Positions 24,661 to 36,904 of a DNA stretch of 64,000 bases are shown in pieces. This stretch comes from Bostrychus sinensis (lineage: Eukaryota > Chordata > Actinopteri > Gobiiformes > Eleotridae). Position 1 is the first letter of the stretch; each line of letters starts with the position of its first letter. The stretch lies in NCBI GenBank assembly GCA_020698575.1, contig CM036247.1, forward strand, positions 6,539,256 to 6,603,255, written 5' to 3'. Made by a program: the position numbers and the translations under genes. Under the pieces are notes generated by a model. It had not been told where the DNA came from. It saw only the letters and a program-made list of their open reading frames with translations, and did no database searches.

Positions 24661-25202
24661 ACTGTATTTTCCGGACTATAAGTTGATCCGGAGTTTAAGT
24701 CACATTGGTCAAAAAATGCATCATGAAGAGGAAAAAAACATATATAAGTCGCACTGGACTATATGTCGCATTTATTTAAAAATGTATTTCACAAAATCTA
24801 AGACCAAGAGCAGACATTTAATCTGCAAAGGCAAGTTATTCAACTACACAATAGCACTCAGAACAACAGACTGAATAGGTGTCCAGTATGTTAACAGTAA
24901 CACTAACAGTTATTCAGCTACTCAATAGCATAAAGAACAAACCTGGGATACTGAATAAGCAAAATTAACATAAAAAGCCAGCGAGTCCAACAAGCAACTA
25001 ACCTGTAAGTAAGTTCCCCGAGCTCTCCATCATATTCTACATCACTGACAGTAAGCTTGTCACAAGCCTAGAGCGCCCTCTCGCAGCTGTAGATGGTAAT
25101 GTTTACTTCTTGATTCATGTTAAATTTGACATACAAGTCGCACCTGACTATAAGTCACAGGACCAGCCAAACTATGAAAAAAATAGTCTGGAAAATACGG
25201 TA
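24661..25202. mobile_element. TA-flanked MITE, TATTTTCCGGACTATAAG ends
   Basis: The left end ACTGTATTTTCCGGACTATA pairs with the right end 'agtctggaaaatacggta', whose complement is TACCGTATTTTCCAGACT. Internal 'tataagtcgcactggacta' motifs repeat the ends. The closest relative in the window is 52,859-53,568, which keeps a transposase tail. TA flanks suggest the Tc1/mariner-pogo superfamily (inference). Confidence 0.65.
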
Positions 25203-26179
25203 TATATGTAGCATGTTCACCCATGGTAGGAGCACAAAAGTCAGCAGAAATAATCTCCAAATGAAAAGGAGATCATGGTCGGAGGCAAACATGGCAAACA
25301 TGTAGCTCTTTGTACACATGGTTGTTATTGCGTGAACTCATAACTTTAGCTTGAACTTGCTACTCTCCCTACTCTCTTGCTACTCTCAAATAGGCTGCAA
25401 GGTGAAAACATCGTGCACCTTTAAACCAATGTTCGTTTTTGTCTTAAAATAAAAGACCTGACTGAAACAAATGGCAACCTGGTCATCCCAAGTATTTCAA
25501 GCTCCTAAAATGATGCCACCTAGTTAGTTTTTCCATATTTATTTACTTTATTCTGTCTTTTGCCTTTGCCTGGTGCCACTCTGCGTCACTGCCGCTCTGT
25601 TACTGTTTAAAGAGACAACATGGCTCTGGGAGAAAGCCCCAAGGCAGCTCCGAGATTCTGTGATTCCCCTCGCTCTGTTTATATTAAAATGATATCAGGG
25701 TTATCTTCTGATACGGCCGAGATAATTCTCCTGAGAAATATGAACAAGACGCACAAACAAGATAAACAATCCCAAAGCCAGCGATGGGAAGATTAGTCTG
25801 TATTTAAAAGTCACACCAAGGTTAGCACAGTGTTTTATTTTCATAGATATGTGAACTTAGATGTGAATTTGTTTAGTGCGTGCCACAGCAGGGGAAATCC
25901 CAAAGTTTGTACTCAAATGACAACTACAAGCTCGAATAATGCAGCAAAATATATTCCTTGCCAAAGCAGCCTGCAAATATCTTTGGCTCCTTCCACCCAG
26001 ACTCTGTCCTGGTCTCTTCTGGAAGGGCTGCATAGTAATATATCCTGCTAACCATATTTCTAGACCTAAAACCACAAAAGGACACAAATAATCTATGAGA
26101 AATGCATTCATGATAAAAACATGATAGAAATAAAGGACTACATGTGTAAAGTCAGGACTGAAAAGAGAATCTCAGCAGT
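25203..26179. other. intergenic stretch, nothing recognised
   Basis: Short open frames lack splice sites or motifs. Confidence 0.4.
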
Positions 26180-26440
26180 ATACAGGCAAGCACAGTGGTT
26201 AGCATTTTTGCCGCACAAAAATGGTCCTGGGTTTGATTCCAGGACCATTCCCCCACCATTCCCCCACCATCAACCTAAAACATGCACAGAAGGCTAATCC
26301 TCCAGCTGGGTACTCCTGTCCAGGATCTGGGCTCAAGATCTGGAGAAGGGTTTCCAGACGCTGCACTGCGGTTACCCACTGCTCCTGACAGGTTGTCCCA
26401 GTGCAGGATGGGTTAAATTACAATCTGAATGAATGACTCT
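26180..26440 (+). mobile_element. tRNA-headed SINE, degenerate copy
   Basis: Degenerate A box 'agtggttagcat', B box 'gggtttgattcc', then 'acatgcacagaaggctaatc', 'ctcaagatctggagaaggg' and 'cactgctcctgacaggtt'. The same order occurs at 43,347-43,719. A 'ccattccccca' unit is duplicated inside. Confidence 0.7.
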
Positions 26441-26877
26441 ACTGATAATAACTGAGACCTAATGTATGTTGGGACGACCCCGGCTGTATTGTGTTCAGGC
26501 CCTTGTCATCAAGGGGAACCCGGGTCTCTTTCTCCCTGGACAACAGTCACACAGGTGAACCACCAGCCTTTCTCTTTTAATATTTAGTATCTACAAATAA
26601 TCTTTTTCACCAATAAAGTTCTTTATGTTGTGACAATGTCTTTTTATTTGTTGGAAACATGGGACAGAGACACTCTACGCACTGCACTGCATGGAATATG
26701 CAGATGACTTTGAAATAGCCTGCATCTGCAATGTCTTGACAATTTAAAATAAAACTTCTCAGTTTTTCAGAATATGCTTTAGCCTTATAATAAATTGGTT
26801 TGTAGCCTTCAGTGGCTGCACAGCTTACACACAGGCTGACTTGAATTGCAACACACACAAGTTAAATAAACTAGCAC

Positions 26878-27160
26878 CAAGAAATAGTTACTGGATGTAA
26901 TTCCAGTTCTCTGAATATACGTGGCTCCTGTATTGCTGCTGTTTAGTGGCCTATTAAAAGATAATCAGTGAGAGTAGTATTTAAATTAGTTATTTGTTAG
27001 TTTGCAATAATTAATGAGCATGTATAGGGTGTATTTCATTATAGGCTAAGCAACGTTTGTGCATTAAAAATAGTTGTGGCTCTTAACAGATGCAAATGTA
27101 TTATTTCTGGCTTTAATTGGCTTTTTGGATCCAGAAGGTTGCAGACCCCTGGGTTAGACA
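26878..27160. repeat. interspersed repeat, inverted relative to 56,950-57,045
   Basis: 'aatagttactggatgtaa' and 'gctgtttagtggcctatta' here are the reverse complement of the segment at 56,950-57,045. The region ends 'aggttgcagacccctg', like a hAT element end. Confidence 0.5.
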
Positions 27161-27524
27161 GAGGCATGATTTGCTGTAAACACCTCTGACAGTGAACAGC
27201 CGAAAGGAAAAAAAGAAAGAAGACATATTCTGTATAATAGACTTGCTTTTGGCTTTAGTGGGCATAAGCTGGAATAAGTCAGAGGGAAATACAACTGAAG
27301 ATGAATGACAGTTATTAAACAAGTCTATGTAAGGCAGACGGCAGTGTGACAGAAAGAAAAGTAGAAAACTTTTCATATTGTGCGTTTGCAGCCTGCGTTT
27401 GATGAGATACTTCACCCACTTTACCTTCCATGTCTGTTGCACTGCTGTGTGAATGCAAGGCTGCCACGTCTCCGTCAGTCTGCCACAGGGCAGCCATAGC
27501 ATCAGAGGTAGTGAATGAATAATG

Positions 27525-27575
27525 TAAAGCACTTTGAGTGTTAAGAAGAAATAAATCCAGTCCATTCTTATTATA
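27525..27575 (+). repeat. short SINE/LINE tail
   Basis: 'aaagcactttgagtgttaag' followed by 'ataaatccagtcc' and 'attcttattat', like retroelement tails ending in simple repeats. Confidence 0.35.
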
Positions 27576-28289
27576 TAACTTGTTTCAGGAATATAATACT
27601 GTGAAGTAACCACTATACATCTATGTTTTCTAGCTGTTATGAAGTTGCCAGTGTTTGTCCGCAGGTGTTTGAGCCGCTGCCCTTTCTTCTTCCTCTGCTG
27701 TTGTGTGGAGGTGCGTAGCGTGTCGACATGTGTTAGCGAAGTGTGAATGGGCCGTCATCAGCCTGAATAAGCACCTCATTAGCAGGGCTGCCTCTGTGTT
27801 ACCTGATCTCACCATAGATCAAACCTGTTTTGACACAACTGCACCACCACCAGACCCCTCTCACAGCCTCTCTCTAATGGGCCCCTGTTTTCTTTACAAG
27901 GATCCTGGTTTAATCCTAACACTGTTCACATGCAGACGTGCGTGAGGGCCCGATAGGTGTTGATGGCTGAAACACTTAAAACCCCCGATCCCCAGTCAAC
28001 CCCAGAGTAATTTAGTGGGGGAACTGCAGAGGCGACTGGGGCAGCTGTGCAAATGGAGAGCAGGATGTGTGGAAATGAAAGCAGTTTTGGTGGACCACTG
28101 ACCACTTCAGAGGAGAGAAAGTGGGGGAAGGGAGGCAAGGAGCCAGGGAGCAGTGGAGCAGATCTGTGCATCAGGAGTAAACCATATGGACTATCAAACA
28201 TACATATGGTTTAGTCATCATTCTGACCTTGCAAACGCATTGATATCTATTTATCTGCCTGTGCAAACAAGTTACATTTATGCTCTGCT

Positions 28290-29140
28290 GAACAAGCTGG
28301 TGATGATAGAGAGGTGTCAGAATACACAGGGCAGAGCAGTTTATTGTGTGGAGATGCATAATAGGCATTCATTAGACAAAGAACTGAAGAGTAAAGACTT
28401 ATGGCCCTTTTCCACCAGGACTACTTGCTTTTACCAAACCAGCTGAGTTTTAATGTAACGTAATATTTCCTGGTTCAATCTAAACCAAAGAGTATTAGTT
28501 ACACCGGGCACATTGTATTACATTAATTCTGAAAATGCCAGTGTTTCTAATAAATCAAATTGTTTATTGCAATTCTTTGCATAATTATAATACCAGAACA
28601 GCAGCTAATGGTCATTTATTAACACCCTAAAATCACTTTTATGAAGAAAACTGTTATGCATAGAGCCATATTCCAATGGAATACCATTCCCAGTGAAACT
28701 CGTCAGCTCAGGAATAAGTTTTTATTCAAAAATAATTTGAGGAGTCATGTTTTTAAAAATGTAGAAATTGCAGTACCCTAACTCAAAATGTTTAAGGGTA
28801 AGTTTCTCATTTTGGGTCACTCCGTCCGGCTTCCTCTGGACTTTGTCATCACCCACCAAGAAGAGAAAAAGAAATCATGTACAGGCCTTGTCGAAGCTCC
28901 ACGGTGTCATTTAACAAGCAACCATTGATCTAAAAAAAAAAGATACGCTGTGCTCAGCTGTTGTCAGGACTTTTAGAAATGTTCTTGGTAACGGCTGCCT
29001 AATGGAAAAGCGGACAAAGCGGGCAGAGCTGAGTAAAGTAAAACCAAGTAGTGCTGGAGGAAAAGGGCCATCAAATAACCAACACATATCATTATGACAT
29101 TTAGTAATAGGCAGGTGGTCATAATGTTACTGTATATTTG
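28290..29140 (+). mobile_element. Tc1-like transposon remnant, interrupted
   Basis: 28,309-28,345 ('gaggtgtcagaatacacagg' and following) matches the mid-part of a Tc1-type transposase gene common in fish. 29,090-29,130 carries the right end 'ggcaggtggtcataatgtta'. Most of the reading frame between is lost, and another element (28,401-29,073) is inserted. Not functional. Confidence 0.6.
28401..29073. mobile_element. inverted-repeat DNA element nested in the Tc1 remnant
   Basis: The left end ATGGCCCTTTTCCACCAGGA and the right end (complement ATGGCCCTTTTCCTCCAGCA) are followed by matching CTACTTG blocks inside. About 670 bp, AT-rich, no transposase. Confidence 0.7.
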
Positions 29141-30436
29141 ATTGCTGTACATTGATATGGCATTTTTATGCTGGATGCCCCTCCTGACACAACCCTCCTG
29201 TTTTATCACAGCTTCAGGCACAAAGTGTACACCAGACTGTGAACCCTGTAAAACTACAATCTTCACAGAGCAGAAAGGCCTGACATTATCTTTTTTACAT
29301 GTTATTAATTTGGATCCAAAAAGGAGGCAACAGTTCATAAAAGAAATCAAGAATGTTCCAGTAAGGCACATTTCAAGTCAGCAGTCTCCTGTAAATACTG
29401 ATTACATGTTACATAAATAGGAGTTTCATTATAAAACAGGGCCCAGTATGTGCTTATGAATTCTTTTATGTGTGTATAAGGTCCTTCCTGTCCTCTGTTT
29501 GTTGTAGCTCAGTCCAGATGGGCGGAAAGTGCGTCACACTGCAGCAAAACTGCAACTTCCAACTGTTGTGCCAACTTAAGGACAGCTGACACAGATAAAG
29601 GACGGTGAAGAACATATTGTGTTTGAGATGAAGGCACATCTCAGCACATTTTTTGTGCAAAGTTGCAGTAGGCCGAGCTGAAAGTTACGTAACGAATATG
29701 CCATATAATTATTTGTCCAGGTTTTTTTTTTGTTGTTGTTGTTTTTATTGAAATCAAATCAGGAAATATTCTTCTTCTCTACTGTCAAAGCAGCTGAAGT
29801 CTTGAATCTTTTTTCCATTGACCTTGTAATGTCACAGACTCAGCAGTAGACAAGCAACCTATACAGCATCCATCTCATTCACGGAGTATCTTCGCTTCAC
29901 TTTTGTTAGGTAGTGCGCTTGGAATCTAATTCTCGCTTTAAGATTGGTGAGGTAGACTTTATTGTCCCTTTATATTTGTTTTCCACATCTGATCCATCCT
30001 TTAATGTCACTAGGGAAGGCGTCTCCAACCAGGAGCTCACAACCACTTTCCAGCCACTCCCCAAAGGTTTAATGAATCCTTCTTAAGCTTCATTAGTCAA
30101 ATTCAATGAATCTCTTGGAAAACCAAGTTGTGTAGAAGACTAACTTGTGTATCTATGTTAGATTGGCAGCAAGCAGGACCGAGGCCAAAAGGCTAAAAAC
30201 AACTGTTTTTATGAATAATTATTATTTTCATGAAGATTTGTTATTGAGTCAAGACACGTTTTAACTATAAGTGTGCCAGTTGCTGTATACAGACACACAA
30301 AATGCACATGTTGCGCTAAATATTGTAGTTGTTTTATTGCAAATAGTGAGCTGAGGAGACCAATATTTTGTAAATGTTCAGGTGAAACAAAATACTTTTT
30401 TTTTTGGTTGAAAGTAGCTCTGCGACTAGCTGGCCA
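29141..30436. other. intergenic stretch with SINE fragment
   Basis: 29,165-29,240 ('ggatgcccctcctgacacaa') is the reverse complement of the fish SINE block 'gcgtcaggaagggcatcc'. A T-run lies near 29,720. No gene was recognised. Confidence 0.45.
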
Positions 30437-30542
30437 CTGTCCAGTGTGTACCCTGCCTAAAGCCCATAGTTACTGGCATAGGGTCCAGTACCCACGACCC
30501 CTAACGGTAACACTGTAAGTGGAAGAAGATGAATGGATGAAT
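30437..30542 (+). repeat. SINE/LINE tail
   Basis: 'cagtgtgtaccctgcctaaa', 'agttactggcatagggtcca' and 'gatgaatggatga' follow the standard fish retroelement tail order. Confidence 0.6.
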
Positions 30543-31618
30543 GTTACAAAGCTTAAGTAGCTCTAATTTTGTAAAAGTACTCTCAGGGGAGAAAAGGTTG
30601 AGAAACGAGACCCCTGTTTTAGGGACAACAGTCACAAGGAGAACATGCAAACTCCACACAGAAATTAATCCTAAATCCTACTGAAAAATAAGCTAAATGC
30701 AGCTTAAAATTGTCCATAGTTACTCAAATCTACAAAAGAAATAGCTTTAATTTTCATTACAAAAGCATATTATACATTTCAGGCTTTAACATTTAAATGT
30801 TATGGGCATTCAATCGTGCCAGTTCATAGCTCACAACACATAGTTTAATCAGAATCAGGTTATTTGGCCAGGTACATTAGCACATGCAAAGGATTTGTTT
30901 CTGATAATTGTTGACACTATGCCGAACAAGAGTTGCCGGACATCTGTAGTTCTTGTGGCTCACAGCAACGGTTTCATGCACCACACAGGTAAAAGTCTAT
31001 CTATTCACAAATATCCTATACAACCCTACTTCAGAAAAGGAATATACATTTAGACAATGTGTTCCAATAGAAAAAGACTATTTTGCTAGATGGCCTGTCC
31101 AGTCTGTCTCCCAACTACAAGCACAGGTTCTGGTTTCATCACACTTGAGCTTTAATTGGCTGCTTTCTTCTCTTCTGCAGCAGTCGTCGCTCTCCTCTTC
31201 CAGCCGTCTCTGTGTTATTTCACCTGTGTCGTTCTCCGGGGATCACCTCTCAGTCTGATTCTGACTGACCTCTTCTTTAAGTGAATGTAGTTCTGGGTCA
31301 GCTGCATCTCGACACACACCAGAGTTTCTCCAGCATCAGCAGGTTTAGCCCTCTACTCTAAACCCACAACCCAGAGACCATTCCTGGACAGATTAGCTCC
31401 AGATTGGGGCCTGGATTTCTGCTCCTCACCTGTGTTAGTCTTATCTGAAGTTATGGGTCACTTACTCTGTTTTAAACATCAGATGGATTGGGCACTGGGG
31501 AGAGTGGAACCAAGTTTTGTGCAATTACAATTGTGAGTTATTCAAAAGATTGGCTGAAAAAAACAGGCTTTGAACTTGCATGACCAGGATGGCATAATCA
31601 ATTCAAACTCAGATTTGT
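30543..31618. other. intergenic stretch, nothing recognised
   Basis: No gene-like structure with splice support was seen. Confidence 0.4.
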
Positions 31619-32110
31619 CTAAATAACAAACCAGGATGCTCCAAATCTGTACTTATGCAAAAGTACTGTTACTTCAAAATAAGTAGAAATGAAAATACTC
31701 ATCAAAATCATCACTTGAGTCAAAGTAAAAAGAAAAAAAATGAATATAAAGTTTACTGCTACTACTTCCATTGATAATAATATAAAGTGCTTTTTAGACA
31801 CTCGAAGTTGCTTTACAAATAGGTGCATTAATCATTCACTCGTCAGTCACACTTGGTGGTAGTGAGCTACTTCTGTAGCCACAGCTGCCCTGGGGCAGAC
31901 TGACGAAAAGGTGGCTGTCATTCAGGCACATGTCTGGGCAACCATGTGTCTGAAGGATCCCAACTATCCCCTCTTTGGCTGATGAAGTAGAGGTGACAGA
32001 GGTCACAGTGTCACATATTTATTCATTAACTCATTAGAGGCCATTGTAACAGCCCTGTCACAATGGTGAGATTCAGACTTAAGATGCTTTGGGACGTCCT
32101 GAGAGGCAGC
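31619..32110 (-). repeat. composite interspersed repeat
   Basis: 31,640-31,735 carries the 'gtacttatgcaaaagtactg' type motif shared with 38,390-38,470 and 57,180-57,610. 31,775-31,960 resembles a fish repeat with 'cacacttggtggtagtgagc' and 'ctgccctggggcagactga'. Confidence 0.5.
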
Positions 32111-33055
32111 TCGGAGCATAACCAACCGTCTTTTAGTAGTTTGGGCTCTTACTATTATACAATAATGTAAAATCGCTTTATCTCAGTGTGAAAAGCTCAA
32201 ACAGCAAAAAAAAAAAAAAAGAAAAAAGACTGTGCTTGTTTCTCTGGCAGAGATCCTCACAGAACAAAAAGTCTAAAGCCTTTTTGTAGCTCTCCCCAAG
32301 CACAGCAAGTTAGATTGAGATTCCCTTACTGTTTTTCTCTAAAAACTTTAACTGCTCCCACTGTCCAAATCTAACACATTTGTTTCTGGTTTAGTAAGCA
32401 TTGCTAAAACAAATAGTTACATTATAATCATTTCTTTCATAAAATTAAGAAAATCGTCAGGTTTTATTGGCCACTGGCTGATGTCGCCATCAGCCAAAGG
32501 AAAACCCATATCGGTCGACCCCTAATAACTCAAGCAGTCACAAGCCTCTCTACTCTTTGTGCTAATCCCAAGCCTGGCCAAAATGGAAAGAGTTGCGTCA
32601 GGAAGCCCATCCAGACTAATAAAACCTATGAGAAATCAGTGTATGCTACACTGCACAACAGAAAAGAAGAAGACTTTACAAACTTATGAAGGTTAATGGG
32701 TTCAGTTGTTTCCTTCTGTTCTAAAATATATGCAGACACATTGCTTTCTTGTTGTGGGAGGGACATTGGGAGGGAATTCAGCTTTGCTTTTAATAATCCG
32801 TGGGGGGTGGTGCCCAACAAGAGTGCCTCGGTCCCAGGGGGGAGCCATGGAGCCGGACTGGAGACTGCATCCCTGTCTGTCTGGGACCAGACCACCCAGA
32901 GCAGATCCACACACAGAACTATGGTACCAACATGGGAAAATAAAAAGCACAGGAAATGAAGTATATTTAGAGGAAAATCTCCCTGATGGTTTAAAGCAGT
33001 TGTTGACGGGACGGAGCAGGCTTTGCAGTTTTAGTCTTGTGAAGATCAGGGGTAG
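32111..33055. other. intergenic stretch with repeat ends
   Basis: Contains an A-run at about 32,205-32,219, a DNA-element-like end 'atatcggtcgacccctaa' at 32,508-32,525, and a SINE block 'gttgcgtcaggaagcccatc' at 32,592-32,611. No gene was seen. Confidence 0.45.
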
Positions 33056-33310
33056 GCGCGACATTATGACCACTGTCAGATTATCTCTTCATCATGACTT
33101 CTGTTAATGGGTGGGACATATTAAGCAGCAAGAAGTGAACATTTTATCTTTAGATTTGATGTGTTAGAAGCAGGAAAAATGGGCAAGGATTTGAGCAAGG
33201 TTGACAATTTGTGATGTTATAGACAACTGGGTCAGAGCATATCCAAATCTGCAGCGTGGTCCATCTGCAAAGTGGTCCAAGGAAGGAACAGAGGTGAATA
33301 AATGCAAATA
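33056..33310 (+). mobile_element. Tc1-like transposon 5' fragment
   Basis: Starts with 'cgacattatgaccactgtca', then 'gggtgggacatattaagcag'. A decayed transposase start follows at 33,179 (MGKDLSK), and a LGQSISKSAA block (about 33,227 on) and 'agtggtccaaggaaggaaca' lie further in. Stops and deletions make it inactive. The family is inferred from the order of these blocks. Confidence 0.65.
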
Positions 33311-33384
33311 AAAATGTTATGTCTGATTGGCGTAAGAAACAATTTATCACTCTTATGAAGATGTTGTCTAGTTTGTGAACTTAC

Positions 33385-33479
33385 GTGAATTACACCTTCT
33401 ATTCCTGCAGCTTTTACAAGTTCTTTGTCAAAATCCATCAAAAGATAATAGTCAATATCTCTCTCTTTTTTGTAGTTAT
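33385..33479 (-). other. orphan coding-exon candidate
   Basis: 95 bp bounded by TAG (acceptor) and GTAAGT (donor) on the minus strand. It is open in one frame for 31 codons: 'NYKKERDIDYYLLMDFDK' then 'ELVKAAGIEGVIH'. The composition is protein-like, with alternating charge and no simple repeat. The polypyrimidine tract is weak and no partner exon or family was identified. The frame stays open on both sides of the splice sites, so it could be a retroelement piece instead. Confidence 0.3.
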
Positions 33480-35271
33480 CTACTGGGAAAGTCTTTCACT
33501 ATCTAGGCATACTAACGCTGCATAAGAGCCCATTAGATGAACAACAATTTCTTTAAACTGCTCCCTTCAGGGGTGATAAGAGTGGTTTGCATATTTAGGT
33601 ATAGGTTTTAAGCCAAATGCCCTTCCAGACACAGCTGTCTCAATTTATCAGGGCTTGGGACCAGCACAAGAATGACATTGAACTCAGGGCCATATAGGCT
33701 AAGCTCAAAGCTGTGGTTTGATGTAATGAATTAGTACAGTGACATATTTGTCCAGTTTTTAAATGAAAGCAGGCAGGTTGCTGTAGATGGATAGCTTATT
33801 TGTGTTTAAGTGAGTTAATCCTCTTCTCTTTTTCAGATTAGACAGACAAACAGAAACAAATCTCTCCAACAAAGTCCTAACAGAGTCCATGTTACCTCCA
33901 GGCACAGAGGCAGCCGGATATACTTCCCCTGCAGACAGTGGCATAAAAGAGTGCGCTTGTGACTAATGAGTGAAAAAACATGTGCAGCAAATTGGTGCAA
34001 ACATTGAAGGATCTTTGTATTTGTAGGATTTGACCTTTTCTTTGACCAGATTCTCAATGTTCACAGATCATTCGAGCTTATTCTCAACGTTCATGGTCAC
34101 CTGCTCAGTGTTTTCCCCATCAGTGTTGACAGACTGGAGATGATATGTGGATTTATACTCTATGTAGATTTGAATAGGCGACAACCGAGGCTTTATTGTG
34201 TGACGACTGTTAAAAACCCATTAGTTCCACTCTCTTCTGCCCCTCTGCCTATTTCTGTTCTGAACCGTGGACAATGTTCGTAGGAGTTTCAGCTTGTTCA
34301 GAAACAAAACAATATGCAAGTTATACAGAATTGGCATAGTGTAACTTCATTGTTGAGTCTAGACGAAATGAAGTATAGACAATTTAGAGCCGTGGACAAA
34401 TGAGATGTTTTCCTTAATCCTGGAGCATTAACAGTAAGAGTGACATAAGATGACAGAGATTCTCAATCTTTCAGTGTGATTTTATATCTCTATGGCTGTT
34501 GTAATTATCTGTTATGACGCATGATGTCTGTCTGAATAGCTCTCTGTAGTCTGCAGATCAAAGTAACATTGTTTAAAGCGTTAGGGGCACGTGAGCTGCT
34601 GATATCTGTTGGCTGTGTCTTGGTTTAATCATATCATTTCCATAGGATTCCTTGCATAACTCTATTTAGAGGATAATATAATCTGCAGCAATCCCAGAGA
34701 AGGACTGTTAAAGGGAGATTCAATTAGTCTGTCTTTATACAGAGACAATTTACAATATAGGTCAGATGAAGGCGCTGAATATGTCGCTGGAGAGAGAACG
34801 AGGTGGAGAAGACAAGGTCAGAAATGTCTGTAAAGCCAAGACAAAGTGGTCATCTGATTGGACAGATGGACAAAAGTCTTAGGTCGCACTGTGGTACTCA
34901 AATACTCACGCTGATTCTGTTATTAGTGTTTTCTTTTTATTTTATTTATTTATTTAAAAGAAAAAAGTACAGAAAATTCAATTGATTTTACATGTCAACA
35001 AAAGGAAAATAAATGAAATAGAGCTGGAAGAAGGGTAATCTTTGATATTATCTGCCCCTATTGAACATTTGGAGTGTAACACTTTCATTCTTACAGAATT
35101 GTTTGAGTCTGAATTTTTATCAACTCTAGACACAATTTAAATAATAATTCAATAAATTCATAACAAAATTTAAAACATTTGAAAATAATTAGTTTATTTC
35201 ACTCATGGCATGAACAATTTGAGATGGAAACAAAAAGCGTTACTGCACAGAAGGCGACGTTCTGCTCGAGG
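33480..35271. other. intergenic stretch
   Basis: 33,600-33,690 holds a reverse SINE fragment ('gcccttccagacacagct', 'agggcttgggaccagcac'). Nothing else was recognised. Confidence 0.4.
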
Positions 35272-35766
35272 TTAAAGCTACACTACCTGGTTTATTTTTC
35301 CTTTTGGAAAAGATAATTATTTAGTTATTAGTGCAGCATAACAGAAGTCATCTGAGGTAAAATGAGACTTTGAGGTCACCTGTGGGCTGTGTTATAAGGG
35401 TTTTTGTTTAACCAATCACACGCTTTCATAGGACAGGAGCGCTTTGATTGGTCAATAGATCCTTTATCTATCCACAACTAGAATCTATCAGGAATAATGT
35501 GAAGGAGCTATTGTTTTATTTCAAAATTCATAGCTCTTTTACAGTATTTTTATTTTTTTAGTTTAAAGAATTAAAAGCAAACTCCAGATTTGTGCTGTGT
35601 TATTGTGATAGCTCCTGGCTTGTGTACAGACTTCCAGGTTTGTGTGAAACTGTGACAGAGCGTCGCCAAGGAGACGAATTAGGAAAGGGGAGTGTATCAT
35701 TGAAACTCAACATTTTTTTTAGACACATCACTTTTACAGTCACAAAATCAGGTAGTGCAGCTTTAA
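35272..35766. mobile_element. inverted-repeat DNA element, TTAAAGCT ends
   Basis: The left end TTAAAGCTACACTACCTGG pairs with a right end whose reverse complement is TTAAAGCTGCACTACCTGAT. The ~495-bp interior is without transposase. The ends share the TTAAAG start with 1,545-1,851 and 20,554-21,011. Confidence 0.7.
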
Positions 35767-36559
35767 TCCAGTTTGGCCTCATCAGTCGGCAGCTTTCACA
35801 CCACAGCGATGCCTTTCAGGGTGCGGCGAGAGCCTCTGATCTCGGACCGTACTCGGGTCGAAAGCTCTGTTGCACAAAGCGGCCTCAGACAGTTTTTTAA
35901 AGAACAGGTTGTAAACAAAGCAAAACGTATCAACGTACAAAAATACACACATACAACAAAGAAATGATCTAAACTAGAAGCACTTGGAGAGCGTAGAACT
36001 CTTTCTTTCCTAGTCCCATCTCACAGTGGTAAAGTTATAGTGCCCAGACTCAAATTCAAAGATCTTCTAGTTCAGGGGTAAATGCTCTAAAACCCTTATA
36101 TCTCACACTGGTAAAGTATGCACTAAAACTGACCTTTGTTTCTTTTAGGGAGTGAAGTTAGCTCTAAATAAAACTTAAAACACTCCTGGATCCAAGCAGT
36201 GATCTGGAAAAATCCTATTTTTTAACAACGCTGTCACAAAATTCCAGCAAAAACAAAGAGGCTATGACTGGATCTTGGAATGATGCCACACTGGACCACA
36301 GACAATAAGAGAGGAAATTAAGAACTGATCTGATGTGTCCTTCAGGTGTCCAGACAGATTTTCCCAGTGGCATTGGAAGAAGGATGAGGAAAATGCAGAG
36401 AATTAACAAGTGATACGGAATGATACGGAAAAGTCATTTAATATTGAGTTGAGTGGTAACTATCTACTACTACCATATTTAGATGAGAAAAGTCCCTTTA
36501 TATATTTCTACTAGTGAATCTCAAGGCAAGCGTAAAAGCCTATAGGTTCATATTCTGCT
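35767..36559. other. intergenic stretch, nothing recognised
   Basis: No gene-like structure was seen. Confidence 0.35.
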
Positions 36560-36900
36560 AAATTAACTTTTTTTTTTTTAGCTTTTAACCATGTTATAAT
36601 GTTTCCACTTCAAAAACAGACACGGATTAGTATTTTTGTTTCATTCACACACGTTTGAGTAATCCTGTATGCTGAGGGCGTCCCTTCTCAAGAGCTGAAA
36701 ACGCTTGGTCTCGTGGCTCCGTGAAACCAACGTGTTTTTAAAGCCCATAGACCGTCACTGGACTCATTCTGATAGTTTCACCTTTTAAATTGTCATCAGC
36801 TCATTTATTTATCTGTCAGCATTATGTTGCTAATAATAGCCATTTTATGAAAGTAACAGCTCTTCAAAAAAGGATGTTTTCCAATCATATACATCGATTT
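36560..36900. mobile_element. truncated inverted-repeat element (same family as 20,554)
   Basis: 'agcttttaaccatgttataa', 'cattcacacacgtttgagta' and 'cttctcaagagctgaaaacg' match the copies at 57,965-58,462 and, inverted, 63,277-63,810. Confidence 0.6.
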
Positions 36901-36904
36901 AAGT

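Noticed and set aside
27113..27613. 166-codon open frame, minus strand
   Set aside because: Composition is unlike a folded protein, it overlaps repeat ends, and it shows no motif.
32702..33107. Long open frames on both strands
   Set aside because: They overlap each other and the start of a Tc1-like fragment; no family signal on either strand.
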